Shown piece by piece: positions 16,665 to 26,557 of a stretch of 64,000 bases of DNA (its first letter is position 1; each line of letters starts with the position of its first letter). The notes under the pieces were generated by a model. That model was not told where the DNA came from. It worked only from the letters and a program-made list of their open reading frames with translations, and ran no database searches. The position numbers and the translations under genes are program-made. The DNA is from Lachnospiraceae bacterium (GTDB taxonomy: Bacteria > Bacillota > Clostridia > Lachnospirales > Lachnospiraceae). Where the stretch lies: positions 1 to 64,000 of the forward strand of contig SVEQ01000004.1 in the NCBI GenBank assembly GCA_015057325.1, read 5' to 3'.

Positions 16665-17060
16665 ATGATTAACACGAACATTTATAACTATATTAATGTT
16701 TTGGACAAAGCAGCCGATGCTGCCAATTCGAGAAATGAAATCATTTCAAATAACATTGCCAATGTTGATACTCCTAATTACAGAAGAAAAGATGTCAGTT
16801 TTGAACGTTATCTTGAGCAGGCCATGATTGGCGGTGATTCTCTTGATGAACGCGTAGCTGATATTAATACACATTTATCGGACTTTGGTGGAATGATATA
16901 TACTGATCATTCGATTTTATCTTATCGCTTGGACGGTAATAATGTAGATATTGATACGGAAAATGCTTTCCTTGCAGAGAACCAGATTAGATATAATACC
17001 CTGGTTTCTCAAATTGGACAGGAGTTTTCAAGATATAAGACAGTACTTTCGGGTAATTGA
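16665..17060 (+). CDS. flgB: Flagellar basal body rod protein FlgB
   Basis: Proximal rod subunit of the flagellar basal body, exported by the flagellar type III system. The 131 residues show the N-terminal rod/hook signature (RNEIISNNIANVDTPNYRRK) and the C-terminal heptad region (NAFLAENQIRYNTLVSQIGQ). GGGAGG lies before the ATG. First gene of the flg/fli/flh/che locus; no sigma-D-type promoter is seen ahead of it. Confidence 0.96.
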   Translation: MINTNIYNYINVLDKAADAANSRNEIISNNIANVDTPNYRRKDVSFERYLEQAMIGGDSLDERVADINTHLSDFGGMIYTDHSILSYRLDGNNVDIDTENAFLAENQIRYNTLVSQIGQEFSRYKTVLSGN

Positions 17061-17089
17061 TTTTTGATGATGCAAAGGAGGTAATGTGA

Positions 17090-17533
17090 ATGAGTAGCGG
17101 TATTTTTAATTCAATGAATGTATCTGCGTCGGGAATGACAGCGCAGCGTACGAGAATGGATATTATTTCCCAGAATATTGCCAATGTTAATACTACAAGA
17201 GATGAGCATGGCGAAGTATATAAGCGCCAGACAGTTGTATTTCAAGAGAATTCCAATGCTTCTTTTGATCATGTCCTTTGTAACAAACTAGAGACTTATC
17301 ATGCAAAGGGAGTTAAGATTGCATCAATTGTTGAGGATACAAGTGAGGGGCCTATGGCATATAACCCTGAACATCCTGATGCTGATGAGAACGGATATGT
17401 ACATATGCCTAATGTCAATACGGTTACAGAAATGACAAACTTAATTGATGCCAGCAGGTCTTACGAGGCTAATGCAACAGCATTTAATGCATCTAAAGCT
17501 ATTGCGGCAAAGGGACTTGAGTTATTCTCATAA
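17090..17533 (+). CDS. flgC: Flagellar basal body rod protein FlgC
   Basis: Proximal rod subunit, 147 residues. N-terminal signature NSMNVSASGMTAQRTRMDII then SQNIANVNTTRDEHGEVYKR; C-terminal VNTVTEMTNLIDASRSYEAN and NASKAIAAKGLELFS. Usual length and place, between flgB and fliE. AGGAGG site 7 bases upstream. Confidence 0.96.
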   Translation: MSSGIFNSMNVSASGMTAQRTRMDIISQNIANVNTTRDEHGEVYKRQTVVFQENSNASFDHVLCNKLETYHAKGVKIASIVEDTSEGPMAYNPEHPDADENGYVHMPNVNTVTEMTNLIDASRSYEANATAFNASKAIAAKGLELFS

Positions 17534-17572
17534 AGTTTTTTGAATCATTTATACTAATGAGGAGTGGATGTT

Positions 17573-17887
17573 ATGGCGGTTACAGCAATTAATAATAACA
17601 ATGCGATTAATGAATTATATAACAGTCTTAGTACGTCAAAGGTTACAACGGACAATAAGACTGCATTTGATAATCTTCTTAATTCTGCTATTGAGATGTA
17701 CAAAACAGCAGATGATTATCAAAATGCGGCAGAGGAATCTGAAATGAATTTTGCACTTGGTTATGCTACAAGTACGCATGATTTGGCTATTGCTCAGCAG
17801 AAAGCCAACATTTCTTTGCAATATACGGTTAAGGTTACAAATAAGGCAATAGAGGCCTACAAAGAACTTATGAATATGCAGATTTAG
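17573..17887 (+). CDS. fliE: Flagellar hook-basal body protein FliE
   Basis: Adapter between the MS ring and the rod. The 104 residues end in the FliE pattern (LGYATSTHDLAIAQQKANIS, LQYTVKVTNKAIEAYKELMN). ATG 17573 is used because GAGGAG lies 8 bases upstream; the in-frame GTG at 17564 falls inside that site. Confidence 0.94.
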   Translation: MAVTAINNNNAINELYNSLSTSKVTTDNKTAFDNLLNSAIEMYKTADDYQNAAEESEMNFALGYATSTHDLAIAQQKANISLQYTVKVTNKAIEAYKELMNMQI

Positions 17888-17947
17888 TATTTGAGTTTTT
17901 TGTTATTATACTTTATGGACTAATTAATGTGAGAGGGATATACCATA

Positions 17948-19564
17948 ATGTTAGACAGACTGAAGAAAATCAGAGAAAGAATAGTTGAGTTTTGGAATAG
18001 GTTTACAAGCAAGCAGAAAACACTGATAATTTGTATTACGGCGGCCGTTATTTTTACATTAGTGGCTCTTATTCTTATGCTCAACAGGGCAAAATACACG
18101 GAGCTTAATACTTTTGAGAATACTGCTGATGCAGCTGAAGCCAAGGCTGTTTTAGACGAAGCGCAGATTGATTATAAGGTCAGCGGTAACGGTCTTACAT
18201 TTATGGTCAACGAAAAGCAGGAATCTACTGCGAGACTTGCTCTTGGTCAGAATAACATTGCAACCGACAAAAACGATGATTGGGATTTGCTTTTTAACAA
18301 CAGTATGTCTACAACAGACAGCGAAAGGCAGCTCAAACAAAAACTCGTCAAACAGAACAATATTGCCGAGGAATTGGAACTTATAGACGGCGTCAAACAG
18401 GCGGCTGTACAGATAACAATTCCGGATTCAACCAATACATTGCTTTCCAAGGAGAAGGAAGCATCGGCAAGTATTTTGCTTACAACTACAGAACAATTTG
18501 ATGATAGCAGTCTTGAGGGAATTGCCAACTACGTTTCGACTGCTCTTGGTAATTCAACAACCGATAACATCAGAATTATCGATCAGACAGGTGCGTTACT
18601 GTTTGGTGCGGAAGGTGGTTCGTCAGGTACGGCAGGCGCTTCCTCACTTGCAATTAAGATAAAAGCACAGGTTACTGATAATCTTGAAGACAGAGTTAGA
18701 AGCCTTATGGTTAATTCAGGTGTCTTTAATGATGCGGAAGTAACAGCTAATCTTGATATTGATCTTGATGAAAAAGAGATAGAAGATGTACATCATTATA
18801 CAGATGATGCTGAAGAAGATACAGGTCCGAAGACAAGTTATTATTATTACAATGCGGAGAATGCCGAGGGTGCGCAAGGTATTCCGGGAACCGATTCAAA
18901 TGATGATACAGTCAATGATTATGAGATTTTAAATGGTACTCTCGGTAACAGTAATGCCAATGTTATCAAAGAGGAATATAACGATAGTGTAACTACAACC
19001 AAAACTAAAAAAGCAATCGGAACGGTTAACACAGCCAATTCATCAATGGCGGTTGTTTTGAGTAAATACGTCATTTATGATGAAGCCAAGATGAAGAAAT
19101 CCGGAGAACTCAAAGGAACCAACTTTGAAAAATTTCAGGCTGAAAATGATGAGCGTAAGGCTATTGAGGTTGATGAGAATATAGTTTCTCTCATTCAGAA
19201 TGCTTCAGGAATATCAGGTGACAGAGTAACGGTTCAGGCGTACGAAGTTCCTTTGTTTTATCCGCAGGAAACATCGGCGGCACAGCTTATTGCTAACTAT
19301 TTGCAATTCATACTTGCAGCGCTTATAGTTATACTTCTTGTATTTGTTGTATTTAGAGGTATGAAGCCGGTTGAAGTTACAGAACTTGAACCTGAATTAT
19401 CAGTGGAGGCACTTTTGGCTACAACGAAAGAGAATCAGACGTTAGAAGATATTGAGTTTAGTGATAAATCAGCAACAAGGCAGCAGATTGAACGATTTGT
19501 TGATCAGAATCCTGAAGAAGTTGCTTTGTTACTCCGTAACTGGCTCAATGAAGATTGGGAGTAA
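17948..19564 (+). CDS. fliF: Flagellar MS-ring protein FliF
   Basis: Membrane ring that anchors the motor and export gate. The 538 residues have a first membrane helix (about 24-43), ring-building motifs in the periplasmic-side domain (EAKAVLDEAQIDYKVSGNG, LALGQNNIATDKNDDWDLLF, VKQAAVQITIPDSTNTLLSK), a low-complexity acidic linker (about 275-330), a second helix (about 450-470) and a cytoplasmic FliG-binding tail ending in EEVALLLRNWLNEDWE. Confidence 0.96.
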   Translation: MLDRLKKIRERIVEFWNRFTSKQKTLIICITAAVIFTLVALILMLNRAKYTELNTFENTADAAEAKAVLDEAQIDYKVSGNGLTFMVNEKQESTARLALGQNNIATDKNDDWDLLFNNSMSTTDSERQLKQKLVKQNNIAEELELIDGVKQAAVQITIPDSTNTLLSKEKEASASILLTTTEQFDDSSLEGIANYVSTALGNSTTDNIRIIDQTGALLFGAEGGSSGTAGASSLAIKIKAQVTDNLEDRVRSLMVNSGVFNDAEVTANLDIDLDEKEIEDVHHYTDDAEEDTGPKTSYYYYNAENAEGAQGIPGTDSNDDTVNDYEILNGTLGNSNANVIKEEYNDSVTTTKTKKAIGTVNTANSSMAVVLSKYVIYDEAKMKKSGELKGTNFEKFQAENDERKAIEVDENIVSLIQNASGISGDRVTVQAYEVPLFYPQETSAAQLIANYLQFILAALIVILLVFVVFRGMKPVEVTELEPELSVEALLATTKENQTLEDIEFSDKSATRQQIERFVDQNPEEVALLLRNWLNEDWE

Positions 19565-19593
19565 TTATTCTTAACGAAAGGAAGTACGATTAA

Positions 19594-20604
19594 GTGGCAT
19601 ACGATGAGGAATTGTCCGGTATTCAGAAGGCGGCGATATTGCTTATTTCGCTTGGTCCTGAGAAATCGGCTAATGTTTTTAAACACTTAAAAGAAGATGA
19701 AATAGAGACACTTACGTTGGAGATAGCTAACACCAGGAATGTTCCACCGGATTTGAAAGAAAGAATCTTAGAAGAGTTCTATGAGATCTGTCTTGCCCAG
19801 CAGTATATTGCTGAAGGTGGTATCGGCTATGCTAAAGAATTGCTTGATAAAGCACTTGGTGAAGATAAAGCAAGGGATGTTATTGGTCGTCTTACGGCTT
19901 CTTTACAGGTTCGTCCTTTCGAGTTCGTAAGGAAAGCAGATCCGTCTCAGTTGCTCAACTTTATTCAGGACGAGCATCCACAGACTATTGCTCTTATTCT
20001 TGCGTATCTTCCGGCACAGCAGGCAGCTGCGGTCGTTGGTTCGCTTCCGCTTGAAAAGCAGGCAGACGTTGCAAAACGTATTGCTCTTATGGATAGAACG
20101 AGTCCTGATGTTATTAAGGAAGTTGAGAAAATATTGGAAAAGAAATTGTCGTCTTTGGTCAATCAGGATTACACGATTGTCGGTGGTGTCGATGCTATCG
20201 TATCAATCCTTAATACTGTTGATAGAAGTACTGAGAAACATATTATGGAAACACTCGAGATTGAAGAGCCTGAACTTGCAGATGAGATCAGACGTAAGAT
20301 GTTCGTATTCGAGGATATTCTTATGCTTGACAACCGTGCAATTCAGACAGTTCTTAGAGATGTTGATAATAACGAGCTTGCTATTGCTCTTAAGAATGCT
20401 AACGAAGATGTACAGAACATTATCTTTACAAACCTTTCATCTCGTCTTGCTGCGATGATCAAAGAGGATATGGAATATATGGGACCTGTACGACTTAAAG
20501 ATGTTGAAGAGGCACAGCAGAAGATTGTTAATATTATCAGAAGATTAGAGGACACAGGAGAAATTGTTATTTCTCGTGGTGGAGGAGACGATATCATTGT
20601 ATAA
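19594..20604 (+). CDS. fliG: Flagellar motor switch protein FliG
   Basis: Rotor protein that contacts the stator and FliF. The 336 residues include LSGIQKAAILLISLGPEKSA at the N-terminus, the EHPQTIALILAYLPAQQAA motif in the middle domain and the charged torque-generating helix region near VFEDILMLDNRAIQTVLRDV. Starts with GTG, preceded by AAAGGAAG. The last bases overlap the proposed fliH start. Confidence 0.96.
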   Translation: MAYDEELSGIQKAAILLISLGPEKSANVFKHLKEDEIETLTLEIANTRNVPPDLKERILEEFYEICLAQQYIAEGGIGYAKELLDKALGEDKARDVIGRLTASLQVRPFEFVRKADPSQLLNFIQDEHPQTIALILAYLPAQQAAAVVGSLPLEKQADVAKRIALMDRTSPDVIKEVEKILEKKLSSLVNQDYTIVGGVDAIVSILNTVDRSTEKHIMETLEIEEPELADEIRRKMFVFEDILMLDNRAIQTVLRDVDNNELAIALKNANEDVQNIIFTNLSSRLAAMIKEDMEYMGPVRLKDVEEAQQKIVNIIRRLEDTGEIVISRGGGDDIIV

Positions 20605-21484
20605 CCTGATCAAATCCGGCTTTGTTGCATTTTCGGAAGATAAGAAAATGGTAATAGATGCCAATGAGAACAAAATAATCAAGGGAATAGACAGTGCTAT
20701 TGAGGAAGCTTCGTACTCTGATAACGCTTCTGTTGAGGAAGCAATTGCTGAGGCTATGCTTAAAGATGCCCAGATGGAAGGGCTTGATATTGATGACCCT
20801 GCGACAATGCTTACATTAGATACTTCAGAACTTCCCGAAAATACTGAAGCAAGCAGGGAGCTTGCTGACAATATAATTGAGAAAGCAAATCGCGAAGCAG
20901 AAGAGATTATAAACAGTGCTCATGATGAGGCAGAAGCACTTAGAGGCCAAGCTTATGATGAAGCAGACAGTATCAAGCAACAGGCCAGGGATGAAGGTTA
21001 TCAGGCGGGTTACGAAGAAGGAAGTGATGCCGCAAGTGCCGAACATGAACAGATGATGGCTGAACTTGAGCAACAAAAACTTGCTAATGAGCAGGAGTTT
21101 GAACAGCAAAAAGAACAACTTCTCAAAGATACCGAGAAAAAAATGGTTGAGTGGCTCTGCAAAATGATTCCACATATTACAGGAGTTTCGATAGAAGGAC
21201 AGGAAGATGTTCTCTTGTATATGATTAATAATTCGATGAGAGATTTGGATGACAGTTATCATTTTGTTATCAAGGTCTCACCGGATGATTATCCGATGCT
21301 TGTTGAAAATAAGAATAAAATATACGGTGCGACAAATCCGAGTATTGAATTGGAAATATTTGAGGATGCCAAGTTATCCTCGATGCAATGTCTTATAGAT
21401 ACAGATAACGGAATGGTTAATCTTAGCCTTGATACACAGCTTAATAATCTTATCAAGGCTCTTAAAATCATGGTAAAGGAGTAG
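20597..21484 (+). CDS. fliH: Flagellar assembly protein FliH
   Basis: Regulator of the export ATPase FliI. The 295 residues comprise an N-terminal tail, a Glu/Ala/Gln-rich coiled coil (about 85-185) and the C-terminal FliI-binding domain (VEWLCKMIPHITGVSIEGQE onward). I place the start at TTG 20597, 9 bases after GGAGGAG and overlapping the fliG stop region; the open frame extends further upstream without a better site. Confidence 0.88.
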   Translation: MYNLIKSGFVAFSEDKKMVIDANENKIIKGIDSAIEEASYSDNASVEEAIAEAMLKDAQMEGLDIDDPATMLTLDTSELPENTEASRELADNIIEKANREAEEIINSAHDEAEALRGQAYDEADSIKQQARDEGYQAGYEEGSDAASAEHEQMMAELEQQKLANEQEFEQQKEQLLKDTEKKMVEWLCKMIPHITGVSIEGQEDVLLYMINNSMRDLDDSYHFVIKVSPDDYPMLVENKNKIYGATNPSIELEIFEDAKLSSMQCLIDTDNGMVNLSLDTQLNNLIKALKIMVKE

Positions 21485-21494
21485 ACGACTTATT

Positions 21495-22817
21495 TTGGAG
21501 GGGAAGACGCTAACAATCGATTATGACCCATATTTTTCTATGCTTGATGATTCGTTTTCTGACGAGTTGGGTAAAGTTGCAAAGATTGTTGGTCTTACTG
21601 TTGAATCAGTCGGTCCTACTTGCAAACTCAATGATCTTTGCATGATAACTTCCAAGAACGGAAAACAGCAGGTTATGGCAGAGGTTGTCGGATTCCGCGA
21701 CAATCGTGTATTGCTTATGCCTTTTGACAGTGTAGAGGGAATCGGCCCGGGGGCGTTGGTTGAGAATACGAAAGAACCGTTAAAAGTTCAGGTTGGAGAA
21801 GAACTTTTGGGGCGTTCCTTGGATGGTCTCGGAAGACCGTTAGATGGTAAGGAACTTAATTTGAAAAACTCTTATCCGATAGAGGCAGATCCGCCGGATG
21901 CACTTAAAAGAAAACTTATATCAGATGTTCTTCCGTTGGGCGTCAAATCAGTTGACGGTTTGATAACTGTCGGTAAGGGACAGCGTATCGGTATTTTTGC
22001 CGGTTCCGGTGTAGGTAAATCTACTCTTATGGGTATGTTTGCAAGAAATACCAAGGCGGATGTTAATGTTATTGCTCTTATTGGAGAGCGAGGCAGAGAG
22101 GTTAGAGAGTTTATAGAACGAGACCTTGGGGAAGAGGGAATGAAAAGGTCGGTTGTTGTTATTGCAACTTCAGACAAACCGGCACTTATTCGTAATAAAG
22201 CGGCAAAGACCGCGACAGCAATCGCGGAATACTTTAGAGACCAGGGCAAGGACGTGTTGCTAATGATGGATAACATGACACGTTTTTGTATGGCACAAAG
22301 AGAAATTGGTTTGGCTTCGGGAGAGCCGCCTGTAACAAGAGGATATCCGCCATCAGTTTATGCAGAACTTCCTAAAGTATTGGAAAGAGCAGGTAATGCA
22401 TCTAACGGGTCTATAACCGGGCTTTATGCAGTTCTTGTCGATGGTGATGATTTTAATGAACCGATATCCGATACTGCAAGAGGTATTCTTGACGGACATA
22501 TTGTTTTGTCAAGAAAAATGGCTCATAAGAATCACTACCCGGCGGTTGATGTGCTTCAAAGTATATCAAGATGTATGAGTGGTATAGCAACAAAAGAACA
22601 TAAAGCATTAAGCGGAAAACTTCGTAATGTGCTTGCGACTTATAATGAAGCCGAAGACCTAATTAATATTGGTGCATATAAATCAGGCTCTAATCCGGAG
22701 ATTGATTATGCGATTTCAAAAATTAATAAGGTCAATGAATATTTAATGCAGAGTGTTGATGAGAAGTTTGTTTTTGAAGAAGAAATGGAACTTTTATCGC
22801 AGATATTTGCTGAGTAG
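21495..22817 (+). CDS. fliI: Flagellum-specific ATP synthase FliI
   Basis: ATPase of the flagellar type III export apparatus. Walker A GIFAGSGVGKST (about residues 170-181), GERGREVREFIE, VLLMMDNMTRFCMAQREIG and ILDGHIVLSRKMA are all present; 440 residues is normal. The start is uncertain: TTG 21495 overlaps the GGAGGGG run, and the next in-frame Met (21540) has no ribosome binding site. The N-terminus around LDDSFSDELGKVAKIVGLTV aligns with other FliI proteins, so the error is at most about 15 residues. Confidence 0.95.
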   Translation: MEGKTLTIDYDPYFSMLDDSFSDELGKVAKIVGLTVESVGPTCKLNDLCMITSKNGKQQVMAEVVGFRDNRVLLMPFDSVEGIGPGALVENTKEPLKVQVGEELLGRSLDGLGRPLDGKELNLKNSYPIEADPPDALKRKLISDVLPLGVKSVDGLITVGKGQRIGIFAGSGVGKSTLMGMFARNTKADVNVIALIGERGREVREFIERDLGEEGMKRSVVVIATSDKPALIRNKAAKTATAIAEYFRDQGKDVLLMMDNMTRFCMAQREIGLASGEPPVTRGYPPSVYAELPKVLERAGNASNGSITGLYAVLVDGDDFNEPISDTARGILDGHIVLSRKMAHKNHYPAVDVLQSISRCMSGIATKEHKALSGKLRNVLATYNEAEDLINIGAYKSGSNPEIDYAISKINKVNEYLMQSVDEKFVFEEEMELLSQIFAE

Positions 22818-22838
22818 TCATATGCGGAGGAATGAAAT

Positions 22839-23294
22839 ATGGCAAGGTTCATTTATCGTATGGAAAATATACTTAATATTAAATATAAGATGGAAGAACA
22901 AGCCAAACAGGAATATATGGTTGTTCGCATGCGATTAAATGAGGCGGAAGATAAGCTAAAAGAGCTTGAGGACAGAAAGGCTTCGTATTTTGACAGATAC
23001 AGAAATCTTGTTTCAATGAAACTTGATGTTTTGGAAATAGAAGAATGCAAAAATGCCATTATTCTTATGGACAGTTATATCGCCAATCAGAAAAATGTTA
23101 TTTCTCTTATTGAGAAGGAATTAGAGGCGGCTGTCAGAAAAATGAATGAGGCAATGCAGGAGAGAAAAATACACGAAAAACTTAAAGAGAATCAATTTGA
23201 ACTGTTTCTTCAGGAGGTTAATCAGGAGGAAATGAAAGAGATTGATCAACTCGTAAGTTATCAGTATAACGATGCATCAGGGAAAAAGGAGTAA
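22839..23294 (+). CDS. fliJ: Flagellar export protein FliJ
   Basis: Small coiled-coil central stalk of the export ATPase. The 151 residues are almost wholly helical and charged, beginning ARFIYRMENILNIKYKMEEQ as in other FliJ proteins. Position after fliI supports the call. GGAGGAA precedes the ATG. Confidence 0.88.
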   Translation: MARFIYRMENILNIKYKMEEQAKQEYMVVRMRLNEAEDKLKELEDRKASYFDRYRNLVSMKLDVLEIEECKNAIILMDSYIANQKNVISLIEKELEAAVRKMNEAMQERKIHEKLKENQFELFLQEVNQEEMKEIDQLVSYQYNDASGKKE

Positions 23295-23297
23295 ACT

Positions 23298-24065
23298 ATG
23301 GCTAAGAAGGACAAAGAAAAGAAGAAAGAGAATGACGGTGAAGGTCTTGGTAGCAAGATTTTATCATTTATCTTTATCATTTTAATAATTGTTGTATGGC
23401 TTGCCATATTGTGTGCTTTAATTAAGCTTGATGTTGGCGGTTTTGGAAGTACTGTTCTTCGTCCGATTTTTAAGGATGTGCCGGTTATTAAGATGATTTT
23501 GCCGGAACCTTCTGAAGAGGAACTTGAAAAAGAGGCTGAAGAAGAGGGAGACGGCGATGACAAGATTGCCACCTTATCGCAGGCCAAAGAAATGATAAAA
23601 GAACTTGAAGCAGCTAATGAAAAACTCAATTCCAAGAATAAAAAATTAAAAGAAGAGAATGCCGATTTGACCAAGAAAGTTGAGCGTTTACAGGTGCTTG
23701 AGGATGAGCAGGCGGCTTTTCAGAAACAAAAAGAAGATTTTTATAACGAAATAGTCTATGGAGAAAACGCTCCAGATGCCGATACATATATTAAGTGGTA
23801 TGAGAGTATCAATGAAGCTTACGCTGAAGCAATCTATCGACAGCTTGTTACAGCACAGCAATCGGACAAAGATATCAAGAATCTTGCCAAGACTTATGAA
23901 AGTATGAAACCAAAAGAAGCGGCAACAACGCTTCAAAGCATGAGTAACGATCTTGATACGGTTGCAAGCATTATGAAAGCAATGAGTAATGACGGCAGAG
24001 CCAAGATTATGAATGAGATGGATGATGCTTTTGCGGCAAGTATAACAAAGAAATTGATGCCATAG
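23298..24065 (+). CDS. MotE/YlxF-like flagellar membrane protein
   Basis: A 255-residue protein with a Lys-rich N-terminus, one membrane helix (about 22-45), a long coiled coil (about 90-145) and a C-terminal MgtE-N-like helical domain (MKPKEAATTLQSMSNDLDTV, IMKAMSNDGRAKIMNEM). This plan is that of MotE/YlxF, found between fliJ and fliK in Firmicutes and thought to act as a chaperone for the stator. It follows fliJ by 3 bases. Confidence 0.82.
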   Translation: MAKKDKEKKKENDGEGLGSKILSFIFIILIIVVWLAILCALIKLDVGGFGSTVLRPIFKDVPVIKMILPEPSEEELEKEAEEEGDGDDKIATLSQAKEMIKELEAANEKLNSKNKKLKEENADLTKKVERLQVLEDEQAAFQKQKEDFYNEIVYGENAPDADTYIKWYESINEAYAEAIYRQLVTAQQSDKDIKNLAKTYESMKPKEAATTLQSMSNDLDTVASIMKAMSNDGRAKIMNEMDDAFAASITKKLMP

Positions 24066-24096
24066 CACTAATTATTTATCGGAGAGGAGGAACAGT

Positions 24097-25563
24097 ATGC
24101 AGATACAGGAAAGTATTAATGCAGCAAATTTCTTATCAGTTGGGATGAATGCATCAAAATCTGCGAATAAAATCGATGATTCGCAGGCAGGAACAGATTT
24201 TGCAAGCTTTTTAAATACTAACAATGAAAGTGATGTCAAAGTTGTTAAGACTGAATTTAAGCCTGATGTTAAGTCTAATCTTAACAAATCTAACGATAAT
24301 GGCAAAATGAATGCAAAATCAGATAATGATGTTGAGACAACGAATAAGATAACCGACAAGGATTCGGTTAAGAATGATGCTCCTATCAAGGATGATAATA
24401 ATGCTTTGGACAAAACAAGTGATGCAGAGGCAGCATTTGTTGAAGAAGAAGGTACAATCAAGGATGATGATTTTGAGCAGGTAATGGAAGTTGTTAGTGA
24501 AATAATACAATTAATTTCAACACAACTTGATGTTACACCACAGGAGATTACTGATGTAATCGACAACAGTGAACTTAATTTTGGAGATTTATTTGACAAA
24601 GAAGGTGCAAAAGCATTCTTTTTGGAGGTGAAGGATGTTGAAGTATCACAGGTTCTTACGGATGAGAATCTTAGAGCAGCACTTCAAAACTTTGAAGATG
24701 GAATTGAAGAAATAATCTCTGACATTGAAGTATTATTACCGGAGGATATAGATACATATCTTCTTGAAAATGAAGTATCGCTTACAGATGTTTTGGCAAC
24801 AAAAGAGAATGAAACAGTCGTAACCGATAAGGTGACATTTGAGACTGGCTTGGCAGAGCCTGTAGCAACCGATTTAACAGATACCAAAGAGGTTACTACA
24901 GATGATGATTTTGAAGTTGTTTATGCGAAACCGGAAGATAATACTCCTAAGGTTGTTGTAGAAAACAACAAGAATGAACATGAAAGCGGTGCAAAACAGG
25001 AAAACAAGAAGGGCTCAACTACAGAGAATATCGTAAATGTTAATAAGCAGCAAAGCAACACTATTCTTACAGGAATTGCAGACGCATTTAACAGAGTAGA
25101 AGGTATCGAAATGCCTACAGAACCGGTCACAAGACCGACACAGGTTGTAGAGCAGATAATTGAGCAGGTTCGCGTTAATATTAACGTAGAGAACACTTCG
25201 ATGGAAATGCAGTTATATCCTGAACATCTTGGAAGGATACAGATTCATGTAGTATCCAAAGATGGTGTTATGACAGCAAGAATTGCAGCAGAAACAGAGG
25301 CAGCCAAACAGGCTATCGAAGCAGGACTTAACAATTTGAAGGAAGCATTTAACCAGCAGAACCTTAAGGTTGAAGCAGTAGAGGTTACAGTTTCCATGGC
25401 AGCATTTTCTGAAAATGATGAAAGACAAGCTGATAATCAGGATAATAAGTCATCAGGAAAAGGTAAAAGACTTAATATTTCTGACATTGATGATGAGACA
25501 GTTGATGAAATCGAAGAACAGAGAATGGAAGCAGAAGGAAGTAGTGTAAGTTATAGAGCATAA
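24097..25563 (+). CDS. fliK: Flagellar hook-length control protein FliK
   Basis: Secreted ruler that ends hook growth and switches export specificity. The 488 residues are low-complexity and acidic over the first 340, then hold the conserved Flg_hook domain (MEMQLYPEHLGRIQIHVVSK, ARIAAETEAAKQAIEAGLNN, LKEAFNQQNLKVEAVEVTVS). The poorly conserved, Asp/Asn/Lys-rich N-terminus is typical. An inverted repeat begins at its stop codon. Confidence 0.9.
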   Translation: MQIQESINAANFLSVGMNASKSANKIDDSQAGTDFASFLNTNNESDVKVVKTEFKPDVKSNLNKSNDNGKMNAKSDNDVETTNKITDKDSVKNDAPIKDDNNALDKTSDAEAAFVEEEGTIKDDDFEQVMEVVSEIIQLISTQLDVTPQEITDVIDNSELNFGDLFDKEGAKAFFLEVKDVEVSQVLTDENLRAALQNFEDGIEEIISDIEVLLPEDIDTYLLENEVSLTDVLATKENETVVTDKVTFETGLAEPVATDLTDTKEVTTDDDFEVVYAKPEDNTPKVVVENNKNEHESGAKQENKKGSTTENIVNVNKQQSNTILTGIADAFNRVEGIEMPTEPVTRPTQVVEQIIEQVRVNINVENTSMEMQLYPEHLGRIQIHVVSKDGVMTARIAAETEAAKQAIEAGLNNLKEAFNQQNLKVEAVEVTVSMAAFSENDERQADNQDNKSSGKGKRLNISDIDDETVDEIEEQRMEAEGSSVSYRA

Positions 25564-25585
25564 TGAATATTAAGTTTATTCATTA
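25561..25585 (+). other. Perfect 9-bp inverted repeat at the end of fliK
   Basis: TAATGAATA (25561-25569, including the fliK stop codon) and TATTCATTA (25577-25585) form a hairpin with a 7-base loop. There is no T-run after it, so it is more likely an intercistronic stability or processing structure than a terminator. Confidence 0.4.
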
Positions 25586-25627
25586 ATGTGTCGATAATAT
25601 TAAAGAATGGAAAAGGAGGTAGATGCT

Positions 25628-26116
25628 ATGGCAGGAATTGGAATTGACACAAGTGTAACCGGTGCAGCAGGTTATAACAGCGGCAACAGCAACAAGTCTT
25701 CTATAGACAAAGATGCGTTCCTTAAACTTCTTGTAACTCAAATGCAGTATCAGGATCCGTTAGAGCCGACAAGTAACACAGAGTATATGTCGCAGATGGC
25801 ACAGTTTTCATCGGTTGAGCAGATTCAGAACTTAAGCAGTGTAATGAGTTCGGGACAGTCAATGAATCTCACAGGTCAGTACGTTATATTAAATGTACCT
25901 GATGCAGCAGGAAACATCAGCCAGGTAAGCGGACTTGTTGATTATGTAACAATGACAGATGGCAAAGCATATTTCCACATCGGTGATGACTATTATTTAT
26001 CAGATTATCTTGATTCGGTAGTAAGTCTTGATTATATCGAGCACTTGGCTAATAAGATGAAAGAAGAGAATCCTGAAAGTCAGACAAGCGAAACAAAAGA
26101 GGTAACTTCTGAATAA
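25628..26116 (+). CDS. flgD: Flagellar hook scaffolding protein FlgD (short form)
   Basis: Cap protein needed for hook assembly. The 162 residues hold the N-terminal signature (DKDAFLKLLVTQMQYQDPLE, NTEYMSQMAQFSSVEQIQNL) but lack the C-terminal Ig-like part seen in proteobacterial FlgD, as is common in Firmicutes. ATG 25628 follows AAAGGAGG; the in-frame ATG at 25607 is upstream of that site. Confidence 0.93.
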   Translation: MAGIGIDTSVTGAAGYNSGNSNKSSIDKDAFLKLLVTQMQYQDPLEPTSNTEYMSQMAQFSSVEQIQNLSSVMSSGQSMNLTGQYVILNVPDAAGNISQVSGLVDYVTMTDGKAYFHIGDDYYLSDYLDSVVSLDYIEHLANKMKEENPESQTSETKEVTSE

Positions 26117-26141
26117 GCATTTATAGAAATGGGGCGATAAC

Positions 26142-26546
26142 ATGGATCGTTTAACAAGCTCATTTATGACGATTGATCAGGTGAAGGATACCTACTTCAA
26201 TCAAGACAGGAATGGGAAAGAGGTTAGTAAAACTTCCGAAGGCCTTGATTTCAGATCAGTACTTGAACAGATTAAGGACAGGGAGACTTCCTCAAAGGTA
26301 ACATTTTCCAAGCACGCCAATGAACGTCTTATGAGAAGGAACATTAACTTAAGTGATGATCAGCTTGACAGACTTAACAAGGGCGTTATGCAGGCGAAGG
26401 AAAAAAGTATTAATGAATCGCTCGTAATGATGGATAATTTAGCTTTCATAGTTAATGTTAAGAACAACACCGTTATTACGGCAATGTCACAGGAAACGGA
26501 AGACAGTAATGTATTTACAAACATTGATGGAGCAGTAATCGTGTAG
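26142..26546 (+). CDS. Flagellar operon protein, TIGR02530 family
   Basis: A 134-residue protein of the family found between flgD and flgE in Firmicutes (TIGR02530). It shows FSKHANERLMRRNINLSDDQ, DRLNKGVMQAKEKSINESLV and a closing block (LAFIVNVKNNTVITAM). Role unknown, probably in hook assembly. Confidence 0.82.
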   Translation: MDRLTSSFMTIDQVKDTYFNQDRNGKEVSKTSEGLDFRSVLEQIKDRETSSKVTFSKHANERLMRRNINLSDDQLDRLNKGVMQAKEKSINESLVMMDNLAFIVNVKNNTVITAMSQETEDSNVFTNIDGAVIV

Positions 26547-26557
26547 CCGGACCTTTT

